Assembly: GCF_030407495.1 (NCBI RefSeq)
Contig: NZ_JASDDG010000004.1
Coordinates: 81,903 to 145,902 of the forward strand
Reading direction: 5' to 3'
Length of the DNA: 64,000 nucleotides
DNA from: Arthrobacter sp. APC 3897
GTDB taxonomy: Bacteria > Actinomycetota > Actinomycetes > Actinomycetales > Micrococcaceae
Numbering within the stretch: position 1 is the first letter of the stretch; every line of letters starts with the position of its first letter. This document shows positions 29,866 to 41,795 of this stretch, one piece after another. The notes beneath the pieces were generated by a model, which worked only from the letters and a program-made list of their open reading frames with translations, had not been told where the DNA came from and ran no database searches. Made by a program: the position numbers and the translations under genes.

Positions 29866-30591
29866 TTGCGTAACCATGGAAAGGACCTGATGACTTTTGC
29901 GGCCGTCGGCATTGCAGCAGCCATCTTGATCTGGGCTGGCCTGGCAACCCGGCCGGACCCGGCAACCCTCTTCAGGGGTTCCGTGTCCTCCCTGCAGGAG
30001 GCCGCCGGATTCGCTGCCGCCGCCGCCGGCCTGGCCGTCGCGCTGTGGTGGAGTCTTGGACTAATCCTGGCTGTTGTTTCCACAGCTCTGCAGAAGGCCG
30101 GGCATGCGGCAGCTGCCGCAGCCGCCGGGGCCTTGGCCCCCTCGTTCATGAAACGGCTGGCCGCAGCCGCGATCGGGTTGAACCTGGTTTCCGGAATGGG
30201 AGCGGCTTCTGCAGCCGAATCCTTCGCACCGGACAGCCCGGCACAGAGCATCTCGGCACCGGCTGCCGGTTCCAGTGCCGCAGCGGACGCAGGACAGGAC
30301 GGCGAGCCGCCCTCCCCGCACTGGAAGCCGCGAAAAGTGCCGTCCGCGGAGAACGTTTTCATCCGCCCGGGCCGGGCTGACACCCCGGCGCAGACCACGG
30401 TCCAGGCCGGCGACTCCCTCTGGAGCCTGGCTGCGGCCCAGCTCGGACCACTCGCGGCTGATGCCCGGATCGCTGCCCACTGGCCCCGGTGGTATGAGGT
30501 CAACCGGACGGTCATCGGCGATCGCCCTGACCTGATTCTCCCCGGCCAGGTTTTGGAAGTCCCGGAAGTCCCGGAAGATCCCGGGCAGTAA
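29866..30591 (+). CDS. LysM-domain membrane protein
   Basis: 241 residues. Two hydrophobic segments (about 10-27 and 46-74) and an amphipathic alanine-rich stretch (80-118) precede a long proline/alanine linker, then a C-terminal LysM domain (178-232: TVQAGDSLWSLAAAQLGP and DLILPGQVLEVP), which binds peptidoglycan or chitin-like glycans. The domain probably faces the wall. The TTG at 29866 is preceded by GGAAGGAAGG; an ATG at 29890 with GGAAAGGA is an equally good start, shortening the protein by eight residues. The 10-bp-phased repeat array is immediately upstream. An Rv3235-family gene follows after 85 bases. Confidence 0.8.
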   Translation: MRNHGKDLMTFAAVGIAAAILIWAGLATRPDPATLFRGSVSSLQEAAGFAAAAAGLAVALWWSLGLILAVVSTALQKAGHAAAAAAAGALAPSFMKRLAAAAIGLNLVSGMGAASAAESFAPDSPAQSISAPAAGSSAAADAGQDGEPPSPHWKPRKVPSAENVFIRPGRADTPAQTTVQAGDSLWSLAAAQLGPLAADARIAAHWPRWYEVNRTVIGDRPDLILPGQVLEVPEVPEDPGQ

Positions 30592-30676
30592 CAAGCACGG
30601 TTGAGCGACCCGCCAGTTTCGACGTACATCCAGCCACTGCCGCTCCCCGGAGCAGCCTGCAGGAAAGGACAGTCCC

Positions 30677-31282
30677 ATGACCACCGTGATCACGTTTCCC
30701 GTCCAGGAAGAAGCCGGCCACCTGGCCGCCGCCTCCGGAGCACCCCGTCCGCTCACGGTGCACCGGATTCCGGTAACCGGCCATGCGCCGCTGGGCGCGC
30801 CGCCGGTCAAGCTGCGTCCGCGGCCCGTGCAGCCTGAGCTTTCCGGGTCGGTGCCGCCTCCGGATCCCCCGGAGCAGGATCACTGGCACAGCGACCCGGT
30901 TGATGACGCGCGGGTGGACGCGATCGCAAGATCCGTCACGCAGGCCGCATTGGAAGTGCTCGGCGGAACCCGTCCGCTGCAGCAAATGGTTCGGTGGCTG
31001 GATCCGGAGAGTTTCGAAAGGCTCCAGCTGCGGGCAAACCTGGTGCGCAGCAGGGAAGCTGCCGCTGCGAACCGCAGGAACCCCCGGGGAGGAACTCCCG
31101 CCACCGTTCCGGTGCGCCTGCACCGGCAGGTGGTGATCCGCGGCTGCCGGCTCTGCCCCGTATCGGAGGGGATCTACGAAGCCGCTGTCGTGGCGGCAGA
31201 ACAAAACAGAGTCCGCGCGGCCGCTCTGCGAATAGAGCTGCGGCGCGGACTCTGGAAGATCACGGCCCTGGAGATCGGCTGA
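30677..31282 (+). CDS. Rv3235-family protein
   Basis: 201 residues; ATG at 30677 with GGAAAGGAC upstream. A disordered N-terminal half is followed by a conserved C-terminal domain of about 110 residues (DARVDAIARSVTQAALEVLG, then QMVRWLDPESFERL and the ending RRGLWKITALEIG). I recognise this as the Rv3235 family, which sits beside secA in many Actinobacteria, as here. Function is unknown. No signal peptide or membrane segment is visible. The 3' end of the gene carries a long inverted repeat that seems to be the terminator of the convergent secA gene. Confidence 0.8.
   Translation: MTTVITFPVQEEAGHLAAASGAPRPLTVHRIPVTGHAPLGAPPVKLRPRPVQPELSGSVPPPDPPEQDHWHSDPVDDARVDAIARSVTQAALEVLGGTRPLQQMVRWLDPESFERLQLRANLVRSREAAAANRRNPRGGTPATVPVRLHRQVVIRGCRLCPVSEGIYEAAVVAAEQNRVRAAALRIELRRGLWKITALEIG
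31201..31254 (-). terminator. Putative secA terminator embedded in the convergent Rv3235-family gene
   Basis: CAGAGTCCGCGC (31207-31218) and GCGCGGACTCTG (31243-31254) are perfect reverse complements; the 24 bases between can pair further. Read on the minus strand the hairpin is followed by TTTTGT, the form of an intrinsic terminator, about 53 bases after the secA stop codon. Confidence 0.7.
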
Positions 31283-31306
31283 CCGGCCCCCGGAGAGCTT
31301 CAGGAC

Positions 31307-34060
<2,754 letters not shown>

Positions 34061-34151
34061 TGATTTGCTCCCAATCTAGTGTTGCCTAATTCTGGCGTCC
34101 CCAGTCTACGTGAGAGACGTTTGGCGAGGTGCCGGAATTCCCGCAGCGGGG

Positions 34152-35360
34152 CTATTCCCGGCATACTGCCAGTTTCAGTTCCTCTGCGAGGTTCCCCAAC
34201 GGTTTTACAATAACGTCCTCAAGCCCCAGCCAATCTGCCATCATACGTAGTTCTGCGGCAAGCTCAACGGCTGTGCCGGCAGGTGCTTCCGGTTCACGGT
34301 GGGCGGCCTGCACCAGCAGGGCCCTGCCGGAGCGGTCCGCTTTAAGATCCACGCGGGCAGCTATCTGTTCTCCCAGCAGGAACGGCAGCACGTAGTAGCC
34401 ATACCGGCGCTTCGGCGGCGGGGTATAGATTTCCAGGCGATAGCGGAAACCGAAGAGGGCCTCGAGCCGGTTCCGCTCAAACACCAGGGAATCGAAAGGA
34501 CTCAGGAGGGCACGGGCCGCGGAGCGGCGCGGAATGACGGCGTCAGTGTGCAGGTACGCCGGTGTGTTCCACCCCGCCACATCCACCCGGCGCAGCGTCC
34601 CGGAACGCACCAGGTCTGCGACGGCGGTGGCCGTTTCCCGCTGCGGAAGCCGAAAATAATCGGCCAGGCAGCGCACGGAACCCACGCCGTGTGCCCGGGC
34701 TGCCAGCTCCGTCAGGCGCAGCACCGCTTCCCGGGGATCCGAGGCTTCCAGTGCAGCTTCTCCGGCGGGATGGACGCGGGCAGTGGGCGCGTACAGCCGC
34801 TCGAACTGCTGCGTGCGCCCGGCTGAGCTGAGGGTCCCGGCAGCAAAGAGGTCCTCCAGCACGCGCTTGGACGCGCTCCAGTTCCAGCCCCAGTTGCCGG
34901 AGTCCCCGGTCTTTTCCCCGCCAAGCCTGCGTGCGGTTTCCCGGGCCGTCAGCGGCGGGCCGCCGTCAAGGACTGCCATGATGTCATGACTCAGCCGGTC
35001 CCGGACCTCTGCCGGCAGGGAGTGCGCCGTCATCCACACCCGCCGCTGGACCGCGCGAAGGTCAGCGAAAAGTTCGGGGCGGATGTAACTGGCCTCGTGG
35101 GCCCAGTACTCCGTCATCCGCCGGGGCGCCTGCGAAGAAAGCCGGTCCGGTACGGCGGTGTCATAGCGTCCAAGCCGTGAGAAAAGGGGCAGATAGTGGC
35201 TTCGGGCAAGAACATTCACGGAGTCGATCTGGAGCAGCTGCAGCCTCTGCAGCGTCCGCTCAACTGATCCGGCGGCAGGTTTTGCCGGCCGTCCCCGGGC
35301 CAGCCCCTGCGCCCCCAGCGCTGCCAGCCGCGCCTGCCTGAGCGTGAGGGTTGTTGTCAT
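34152..35360 (-). CDS. YcaQ-family winged-helix DNA glycosylase
   Basis: 402 residues beginning with LTLRQARLAALGAQGLARGR. LQLLQIDSVNVLARSHYLPL and HEASYIRPELFADL are signatures of the crosslink-repair glycosylase YcaQ/AlkX family, in which tandem winged helices bind DNA and excise bulky alkylated or cross-linked bases. The catalytic QxD-type motif appears as LQIDSV. It lies between hpf and secA on the same strand, 91 bases ahead of secA. The family call is firm; substrate range is known only for homologues. Confidence 0.85.
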   Translation of the reverse strand: MTTTLTLRQARLAALGAQGLARGRPAKPAAGSVERTLQRLQLLQIDSVNVLARSHYLPLFSRLGRYDTAVPDRLSSQAPRRMTEYWAHEASYIRPELFADLRAVQRRVWMTAHSLPAEVRDRLSHDIMAVLDGGPPLTARETARRLGGEKTGDSGNWGWNWSASKRVLEDLFAAGTLSSAGRTQQFERLYAPTARVHPAGEAALEASDPREAVLRLTELAARAHGVGSVRCLADYFRLPQRETATAVADLVRSGTLRRVDVAGWNTPAYLHTDAVIPRRSAARALLSPFDSLVFERNRLEALFGFRYRLEIYTPPPKRRYGYYVLPFLLGEQIAARVDLKADRSGRALLVQAAHREPEAPAGTAVELAAELRMMADWLGLEDVIVKPLGNLAEELKLAVCRE

Positions 35361-35401
35361 ACGCTCATCCTAGGTCCATGGGGGCGGCGGCTCCGGGCAC
35401 C

Positions 35402-35455
35402 AAAAGGCCTCCGGGCGATGGACAGTCATAGCGTTCATCTGCTCCGGAGGCCTTT
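35402..35455 (-). terminator. Terminator-like inverted repeat after hpf
   Basis: AAAAGGCCTCCGG (35402-35414) and CCGGAGGCCTTTT (35443-35455) are exact reverse complements with a 28-base loop. On the minus strand the stem ends in CCTTTT, 42 bases past the hpf stop codon. The loop is long for a classical terminator but the stem is strong. Confidence 0.7.
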
Positions 35456-35496
35456 TCCGCGTCAAGGTGCCGGGCGCCTGTCAGGCGCGCCGCTCA

Positions 35497-36225
35497 TCAT
35501 GCGGTCTTTGCGGTTCCTTCCGACGCGCGGTAAGGCCGGATTTCCTCCTTGATGTCCTCCGTGCCCTCCGCGCACCGGGAGTCGAGGGTAATCACGCCGT
35601 AGGTCCAGCCCCGGCGCCGGTACACAACCGACGGTGCTCCGGTGGCGGAATCCACGAAAAGGTAGAAATCGTGGCCGACCAGCTCCATATTGTCCACGGC
35701 ATCGTCAAGGCTCATGGGGGCACCCGGGAAAACCTTGCGCCGGATCAATACAGGGCAGTCATCCGCAGTTTCCGCGGCCTCGTTCTCTTCGTTCACCGCA
35801 TCGGCCAAGGCTTCAGCCTCAGCGGCGGTTTTCTCCAGCTGCACATGGAGCGGCTCGCTGGTGTTGACAGTGTCCAGGTCCGCGGTGGCAATCCTGACAG
35901 CTACCGGGGTATGACGGCCATGATGGACCTTGCGGCGGTCACTGGCCCTGCGCAGGCGTTCAAGGAGCTTGGCATAGGCAAGGTCAAAGGCTGCGAATTT
36001 GTCCCCGGAGGTGGCTTCTGCCCGGACCACGGGTCCGCGCCCCACAACGGTCAATTCCACGGTAAGAGAGCTGTCGGCCTCACGGACGTTGGGTTGCTTG
36101 GTCACGCGCGCATCCACACGCTGGACCTTGTTCGCCAGGTTTTCCACCTTGGCGATGCGTTCTTCGGCATACTCCCGGAACCGGTCGGATACTGCAACGT
36201 TGCGTCCGCTGATCATGAATTCCAT
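35497..36225 (-). CDS. hpf: Ribosome hibernation promoting factor, long form
   Basis: 242 residues from the ATG at 36225, which has GGAGG six bases upstream. Residues 1-105 (MEFMISGRNVAVSDRFREYA) are the ribosome-binding S30AE domain; residues about 180-235 (VFPGAPMSLDDAVDNMEL, GHDFYLFVDSATG) are the C-terminal dimerisation domain that joins two ribosomes into inactive 100S particles. A frame extension to 36330 is not protein-like. The 5' leader carries a hairpin (36294-36320). Order comF / hpf / (ycaQ) / secA matches other Actinobacteria. Confidence 0.95.
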   Translation of the reverse strand: MEFMISGRNVAVSDRFREYAEERIAKVENLANKVQRVDARVTKQPNVREADSSLTVELTVVGRGPVVRAEATSGDKFAAFDLAYAKLLERLRRASDRRKVHHGRHTPVAVRIATADLDTVNTSEPLHVQLEKTAAEAEALADAVNEENEAAETADDCPVLIRRKVFPGAPMSLDDAVDNMELVGHDFYLFVDSATGAPSVVYRRRGWTYGVITLDSRCAEGTEDIKEEIRPYRASEGTAKTA

Positions 36226-36293
36226 GGTGCCCTCCAATAGATTTCGGTGACACAGCAACGGCCGCTGCCAAAACCCTTGCGACCGCTGCCGCA

Positions 36294-36320
36294 GGACAGC
36301 TCCGCTTCTTGAAGCTGTCC
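36294..36320. other. Hairpin in the hpf leader
   Basis: GGACAGCT (36294-36301) and AGCTGTCC (36313-36320) pair perfectly around an 11-base loop, about 70 bases upstream of the hpf start. A second inverted repeat, TCCGGACA/TGTCCGGA (36359-36390), covers the end of comF. Either could be the comF terminator or a control element of hpf; neither has a T-run. Confidence 0.4.
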
Positions 36321-36353
36321 ATACCAACACGTTAGATCACTGCCGGTCGTTAT

Positions 36354-37307
36354 TCACCTCCGGACATTCCGATTACGCGAGGTGTCCGGATCTGGATTAC
36401 ACTCCTCCCGTGTGTTAGATGCGTCACATGAGGGCGCTGTGGTTGCGGCCAGCACAACGGCGCCCTCGACGCGCGCTCCTGCAGCCCTGAGGGCACGGGT
36501 GGTTTCTGCGATGGTGGCCCCCGTAGTGAGGACATCATCGATGACCAGGCACCGAATTCCGGCCAGCGAACCACTCTCCCCGGCCGTCATAGTTCCGTAA
36601 ACATTCCTGCGGCGCCCGCTTCTGCCCAGAGATTTCTGGCTTCGCGCACCGGCTGCCGCGGCGGACGGGGCGGAGGGGCGCAGAAGCTGCCGGGGACGCC
36701 GGACAGTGAATGTGACCAGCGGTTCCACTGCCGTACCCGCCGGCAGGAGGCTTCCGGACCGGAGCGCGGAGAGGAGCATGCCCAGCGGGTTATAGCCCCG
36801 CCGGCGCCGGGCACGGCCCGTGGCGGGGACCGGGACCAGGACCAGCCCGGTGTTGCCGGAACCCGTCAAGCCGCCGGCGTCAGCTACGGCTTGGTGGAGC
36901 GCACCGGCAAGCATTGGACGCAGCACACCGGCGAGGTCAGTGTGACCGTGGTTCTTGTAGGCAAGGAGTACCCTCGCCAGGCTGCCCGCGTAGCGGCCGG
37001 CCGCGGTGACCGGGAGCAGCTCCGGGGCGTCGGCGTCGAGCCAGCAGACGCCGTCCGCGGCGTTTTCAACGCCGGGAAGCATCTCTGCACCGTCCTGCGC
37101 ATAGTAGGGGCGTGTGCCGCTGCGCCGAACGGTGCGGCGGCAGCCGGGGCAGAGCGAGCAGTCCGCAGTCCCGCACACCACGCACGCCGTCGGCAGGAGC
37201 ACCGCCAGCAGGTCTGCCCATGCAGTCCCGGCCGCGGCTGCCCAGGGGTGAAGCCGCCACCGGTCGGCGCTGCGGGCCAGATTCGGAAGGCGGGAAAACA
37301 CGTTCAT
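36354..37307 (-). CDS. ComF-family phosphoribosyltransferase-like protein
   Basis: 317 residues from the ATG at 37307. An N-terminal zinc-finger-like cluster has C42, C45, C50, C53 and C56 (CVVCGTADCSLCPGC). The C-terminal type I phosphoribosyltransferase domain carries CLVIDDVLTTGATI, the PRPP loop. ComF proteins take part in DNA uptake in competent bacteria, but most actinobacterial members are uncharacterised. The tail past the PRPP loop (about 30 residues) is polar and poorly conserved in look. The ribosome site is weak, so a GTG/TTG further in is possible. The gene follows lpqB, as Rv3242c does. Confidence 0.87.
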   Translation of the reverse strand: MNVFSRLPNLARSADRWRLHPWAAAAGTAWADLLAVLLPTACVVCGTADCSLCPGCRRTVRRSGTRPYYAQDGAEMLPGVENAADGVCWLDADAPELLPVTAAGRYAGSLARVLLAYKNHGHTDLAGVLRPMLAGALHQAVADAGGLTGSGNTGLVLVPVPATGRARRRRGYNPLGMLLSALRSGSLLPAGTAVEPLVTFTVRRPRQLLRPSAPSAAAAGARSQKSLGRSGRRRNVYGTMTAGESGSLAGIRCLVIDDVLTTGATIAETTRALRAAGARVEGAVVLAATTAPSCDASNTREECNPDPDTSRNRNVRR

Positions 37308-37327
37308 CCGCCCAGCATTGGGCAACT

Positions 37328-37350
37328 TTTGCGCCGAATCCGGGCGCAAA
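37328..37350. other. Inverted repeat in the comF leader
   Basis: TTTGCGCC (37328-37335) and GGCGCAAA (37343-37350) are exact reverse complements around GAATCCG, 21 bases upstream of the comF start. There is no T-run on the coding strand, so an operator is as likely as an RNA hairpin. Confidence 0.4.
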
Positions 37351-37398
37351 CAACAGTCGGTGGACAGGCCGCGCGCACGCGGGCCTGTGCAGGAGTGC

Positions 37399-39159
37399 CT
37401 ACCCCGGGAATGCGGGATCCAGCAGCCCCTCCCCCACCTCGTACCAGCTGTTACCCATGCGTTTGTACATGGCGGATTGGGTTTGCACGTAGATTTCCTG
37501 CTCACCCTTGCCGACGCTCAGGCCGGTGATACCGGTCAGCCCGGCCAGCGGCTCGGGATCTGCGCCGAGCCGGAGAATCAACGGAGTCACCTGTCCCTCG
37601 GCTGAGGTATTCAGGACGGCGATGGCATCCTCGGAAACCCACTTTGCCCGGTCCACCGGCTGTGTTGCCGGAATTCCTGATCCTGACTCGGTTGTGGCAG
37701 CCAGTTCCAGCGGGGTAGTGAGGGTTTTCGGAACTCCGTCCGCATCCCGGACAACGCCGGCCACCAGGACATGGCTGCGGCCGCCGGAGTATGTCACCAG
37801 CAGCGCCCGTGCACCGTCCCGTGAGATCCGGAGCTCGGAGATAGTTGCCTCGTCCAGCCAGGGAACGGGGAGCGTCATGATTTGGTCTGGCCCGCCGCCC
37901 GGCGGCAGGGCCAGGATTCGGCTGGCCGTTCCGACATTCGAGGCCGTCCAGGTCCATTTTTCGGGATCGATGCTGGGTGCGGTCAGGGACGCTCCGTCGG
38001 CCACTTTTCGAACCTCCTGGTTGGGCCCGGTCAGGAACAGCGACGTCCGGTCTCCGTTGAGGAAGGCGATGGTCGCCAGATCCAGTGACAGGGCCGGATC
38101 GCGGGGCGCGTACTCCGCAACGCTGGGGATTCCCTCGATCGCCTGCGGTTCCACTCCCTTGAAGTACGCCAGCTCATTCTGGAAGACGGCAATCTGCGTG
38201 CCGCCCGCTTCGGGGTCGGCAACGGCCTCCACCAGGGCGCCGCTTTCCTTGCCCAAATCCACCTCACGCTGGTTGACGGTCATGCTGACCGAATTCACGT
38301 TGTTGAGGTGGGTCAGATTCTGCTGCAGCTGAAGCGCCATTTGCTGCCGGTTCAGGTCACTGGAATCCTGCAGGACCTCTGCTGACAGATCCACTGTTGC
38401 CACGCCGGAGACCACCGGGACGGCGTCCCGGGCCAGCGCCGTGCCTGCGGGGAATGCACTGCTCACAGCACCCTGCAGGTAGGGGGCGGGGCCCTCGAGC
38501 ATTGCCTTGACAACATTGGCGGCAATGCCGGATTTCTGCACGAACCAGCGGGTGTCAGGAACCCAGAATTCAAAATTGCTGGAGTAGAAGTACAAATTGT
38601 GGGAGAGGAACAGCAGGGAGAAATTGACCTCGGAGATCATGATGCCGTTGGGAACGGCACTGATCCGCCACTGGCCGTCCACCTGCTCCATGGAAGCGGA
38701 AACGGTCTCCGTAGTCCCCGAGGCCTTGTCGGTCCGGATCCCTCTGGTATCCAGCGCTCCCACGACTTCCAGCTGGATGGAGTAGGTTTCGCCATCCCGC
38801 GCGGCCACGATATTGGGATCCGCGCCGTAGATAAGCACCCGTTCGGTGGGTGCCCAGGTGTCGGCAAGGCTGTCGGTCAGGAACTCGCGGGCCACACTGT
38901 AATCGTCAGCGGCTCCCGTTCCAGCCGTAATAAAGCCCTGAAGGATGTCTTCCGGCGTCTCTCCCCCGCTTTGGCTCGGGCCGCGCGGCGCCACCGCAAA
39001 GGTGTCCACCAGCGAGCTCCCGACGCTGTCCGCGGAGGCAGTGCCCACCGGTCCCGTGGTGGGAATGGATGAGCATCCGGAGAGCACAGCCAGTACCAGT
39101 GCGGCCATCAGGATCAGGCGGGTGAACGGCCGCTGGGCGGCCGGACTGTTACCGGTCAT
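37399..39159 (-). CDS. lpqB: Lipoprotein LpqB with beta-propeller domain
   Basis: 586 residues. The signal peptide ends in the lipobox LSGC, lipid-anchored at C29. Residues about 45-290 contain the GerMN-like part (LQGAVSSAFPAGTALARDAV) and the rest the propeller-like LpqB domain. LpqB sits on the outer membrane face, binds the sensor domain of MtrB and tunes MtrA phosphorylation in mycobacteria. Its start overlaps the end of mtrB by 11 bases, so all three are coupled. The comF gene follows after 91 bases. Confidence 0.93.
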   Translation of the reverse strand: MTGNSPAAQRPFTRLILMAALVLAVLSGCSSIPTTGPVGTASADSVGSSLVDTFAVAPRGPSQSGGETPEDILQGFITAGTGAADDYSVAREFLTDSLADTWAPTERVLIYGADPNIVAARDGETYSIQLEVVGALDTRGIRTDKASGTTETVSASMEQVDGQWRISAVPNGIMISEVNFSLLFLSHNLYFYSSNFEFWVPDTRWFVQKSGIAANVVKAMLEGPAPYLQGAVSSAFPAGTALARDAVPVVSGVATVDLSAEVLQDSSDLNRQQMALQLQQNLTHLNNVNSVSMTVNQREVDLGKESGALVEAVADPEAGGTQIAVFQNELAYFKGVEPQAIEGIPSVAEYAPRDPALSLDLATIAFLNGDRTSLFLTGPNQEVRKVADGASLTAPSIDPEKWTWTASNVGTASRILALPPGGGPDQIMTLPVPWLDEATISELRISRDGARALLVTYSGGRSHVLVAGVVRDADGVPKTLTTPLELAATTESGSGIPATQPVDRAKWVSEDAIAVLNTSAEGQVTPLILRLGADPEPLAGLTGITGLSVGKGEQEIYVQTQSAMYKRMGNSWYEVGEGLLDPAFPG

Positions 39160-40888
39160 CGGGTATCTCCTGTGTCACAGATGCAGGCGCGTCCAGTGCC
39201 CTCGGCACGGTTGCGCCGTCGTAGGGTGACAGCGGCACCGGGAAATCAGAGAACGGAACGCCGTGCCGGCGGGGCAGCGTGAGGCGGAAACAGGCCCCGT
39301 CTCCGGGCCGCCCCCACGCCTGCAGCAGGCCGCCGTGCAGCAGCGCGTCCTCGACGGCGATCGAGAGGCCAAGTCCGCTGCCGCCCGTGGTCCGTGCGCG
39401 GGCCGGGTCGGCACGCCAGAAACGGTCGAACACCCGGGAAGCCTCGTCCTCGGTCATGCCTATGCCATGGTCACGGACGGCGACAGCAACGGCGTCGACA
39501 TTGGAGCCAATGGCGATCTCGATGGGCTGCCCCTCGCCGTGTTCCAGGGCATTGACCACCAGGTTGCGGAGGATTCGCTCGATCCGCCGCGGATCCGCGT
39601 CCACCATGCAGCTGGTTTCCTTCGAGACCACGGTGATCTCGGACCCAATGTTCAGGGCCAGCGGTTCCGTGGCGTCTATGACGTCGCGGACCACGGTGAA
39701 AATGTCGGTGGGTTCCAGATCCGGTGACGCCGCACCGGCGTCGAACCGGGAGATCTCCAGCAGGTCCGCCAGCAGGGCCTGGAAGCGTTCCACCTGGTGA
39801 TACAGCAGTTCCGTGGACCGCTTGCTGATCGGGTCGAAGCCGTCCCGGGCGTCGTAGAGCACTTCGGCGGCCATCCGGACCGTGGTCAGCGGGGTGCGCA
39901 GTTCGTGGGAAACATCGGAAACGAAGACCTGCTGCATGCGTGAGAGCTGGGCCAGCTGGGTGATCTGGTCCTGGAGGGTGGCAGCCATGCGGTTGAACGA
40001 CGCCGCCAGCCGCGCCACGTCATCCTCGCCCTTGACCACCATGCGTTCCTGCAGCTCGCCGTTTGCCAGTTTTTCGGACACGGCCGCGGCGTCGCTGACG
40101 GCACCCACACCGGCTTTGGTGACCAGCCACGCGATGGTTCCGATGATGACCATGAGCAGCCCGCCGGCAATCCACATGATGCGGTGGATGTCATCGAGGG
40201 TCTGCTGCATGGACGACAGATCGTAAATCAGGTACAGGGCATACTCGGCGCTGTCCGGCGGCAGCGTGACTTTGGTGCCGAAGGCCAGGCCGGGTTCCCC
40301 GTGGGAGAGTGCAAGCGGGGACCAGTGGATGGTGTCAAGGTCCTCGTTGACGTTGATGCTGCGCACGGATTCGGTCAGGGCCAGCGGAATGCTGCCGGCG
40401 GTGATCCCTTCACCGAGGGTTTGCGAGACGAACAGGTTCTGTTCCTGGTCCGGCATGGGCGTCAGGAGGTACAGCCGCCGGGCATCGGCGCCCTGTCCTT
40501 CCAGCAGCGACAGGGTGTTTGAGACCAGGCGTTCAGTGCCTTCACGATCCGTTGCGGCGGTGGTCCGGAAATTCTCCTTCGCCGAAATCAATCCGGCCGT
40601 GGCTTCGGACTGGAACTGGTTCTGCCGCTCTTCATAGAGCGCACCGGCAATCTGGTGGGAAAGAAACGCACCCACGCCGCCGCAGGCAAGGGTCACCAGC
40701 AGCAGCGTGGAGACCACGGTCTTGAACAGCAGGGAACGCCGCCAGAGGCGTGCAACCCGGTGGAACGTCGCTTTCCGCAGACCGCCGCGAAGACGCCGGA
40801 GCGTCCGCAGTACCACCGGCAGGATGTCATTTTTTAGGACCGCAGTCCGCGAGCGCCTAGCTCTGACCGGCTTTGTAACCGACACCAC
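39149..40888 (-). CDS. mtrB: MtrB sensor histidine kinase
   Basis: Up to 579 residues: transmembrane segments at about 54-80 and 238-258 bracket a 155-residue outer sensor domain, then HAMP, then HisKA with FVSDVSHELRTPLTTVRMAA (phospho-acceptor H328), RNLVVNALEHG (N-box), DHGIGM and GGSGLGLSIAVEDALLHGG. It controls cell-wall homeostasis and division through MtrA. The GTG start at 40888 overlaps mtrA by 32 bases and has no clear ribosome site; a start further in (for example the GTG 24 codons on) would keep both membrane segments. Confidence 0.93.
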   Translation of the reverse strand: MVSVTKPVRARRSRTAVLKNDILPVVLRTLRRLRGGLRKATFHRVARLWRRSLLFKTVVSTLLLVTLACGGVGAFLSHQIAGALYEERQNQFQSEATAGLISAKENFRTTAATDREGTERLVSNTLSLLEGQGADARRLYLLTPMPDQEQNLFVSQTLGEGITAGSIPLALTESVRSINVNEDLDTIHWSPLALSHGEPGLAFGTKVTLPPDSAEYALYLIYDLSSMQQTLDDIHRIMWIAGGLLMVIIGTIAWLVTKAGVGAVSDAAAVSEKLANGELQERMVVKGEDDVARLAASFNRMAATLQDQITQLAQLSRMQQVFVSDVSHELRTPLTTVRMAAEVLYDARDGFDPISKRSTELLYHQVERFQALLADLLEISRFDAGAASPDLEPTDIFTVVRDVIDATEPLALNIGSEITVVSKETSCMVDADPRRIERILRNLVVNALEHGEGQPIEIAIGSNVDAVAVAVRDHGIGMTEDEASRVFDRFWRADPARARTTGGSGLGLSIAVEDALLHGGLLQAWGRPGDGACFRLTLPRRHGVPFSDFPVPLSPYDGATVPRALDAPASVTQEIPDDR

Positions 40889-41534
40889 GCACCGTCAGAA
40901 CAATCTCGGGTGCTTCGGGGTCGCGCTCAATCTTGGAACGAAGCCGCTGCACATGGACGTTGACCAGCCGGGTATCCGCCGCGTGACGGTAACCCCACAC
41001 CTGCTCCAGCAGCATTTCGCGGGTGAAAACCTGCCAGGGTTTCCGGGCCAGTGCCACCAGAAGGTCGAATTCCAGCGGGGTCAGCGAAATGATGTCGGTT
41101 CCGCGTGTCACCACGTGTCCGGCGACGTCGATGGTGACTTCCCCGATGCTGAGCGTTTCAGGGGACTTCGTGTCGCCGGGCCGCAGGCGGGCACGCACGC
41201 GGGCCACGAGCTCTGCCGGCTTGAACGGCTTCGGCACGTAGTCGTCCGCACCCGATTCCAGGCCGCGCACAACATCGGACGTGTCAGACTTAGCGGTGAG
41301 CATGACGATGGGAACATCGGATTCACCGCGGATCTGACGGCACACCTCGATGCCGTCGATGCCGGGCAGCATGAGGTCCAGCAGGACCAGGTCCGGCTTG
41401 GAACTGCGGAAGACCTCAAGGGCCTTCGAGCCGTCCGCGCAGAAGACAGGTTCAAACCCGTCGTTGCGGAGCACAATGCCGATCATCTCGGCCAGTGCTT
41501 CGTCGTCATCCACGACCAGTATGCGTGCCTTCAT
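40857..41534 (-). CDS. mtrA: MtrA response regulator
   Basis: 225 residues. The receiver starts ILVVDDDEALAEMIGIVL and is phosphorylated at D53 (LVLLDLMLPGID). The OmpR-type winged helix follows (EFDLLVALARKPWQVFTREM, GYRHAADTRLVNVHVQRL, VRGVGYKAGQS). Wording is that of MtrA, the essential actinobacterial regulator of cell-wall hydrolases and, in mycobacteria, oriC. It is the first gene of the mtrA / mtrB / lpqB / comF unit, with AGGGAG just before the ATG. Confidence 0.96.
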   Translation of the reverse strand: MKARILVVDDDEALAEMIGIVLRNDGFEPVFCADGSKALEVFRSSKPDLVLLDLMLPGIDGIEVCRQIRGESDVPIVMLTAKSDTSDVVRGLESGADDYVPKPFKPAELVARVRARLRPGDTKSPETLSIGEVTIDVAGHVVTRGTDIISLTPLEFDLLVALARKPWQVFTREMLLEQVWGYRHAADTRLVNVHVQRLRSKIERDPEAPEIVLTVRGVGYKAGQS

Positions 41535-41795
41535 AACTCCCTGTCCCCGGATGACTGCTCACACCGGTCCATCGTTGCGGTGCCGGACGAATTTCCGGCT
41601 GCCCGGTGCCTGCACCGCGCTTCAGCCCGCTGTCCGGAAAAGGCGGGTCCCCGGTTGTGTCCCGGGACACCGCGACAGCTGGCAATATCCCTATCATCCT
41701 AAGGGACGGAGTTTCCGGCCATTTCTGCAGGGCCTGTCCGGATTGCTCTGGAACTATGGTGGGATAAGGGCAAACAACTCTTTTGGGGAGACACC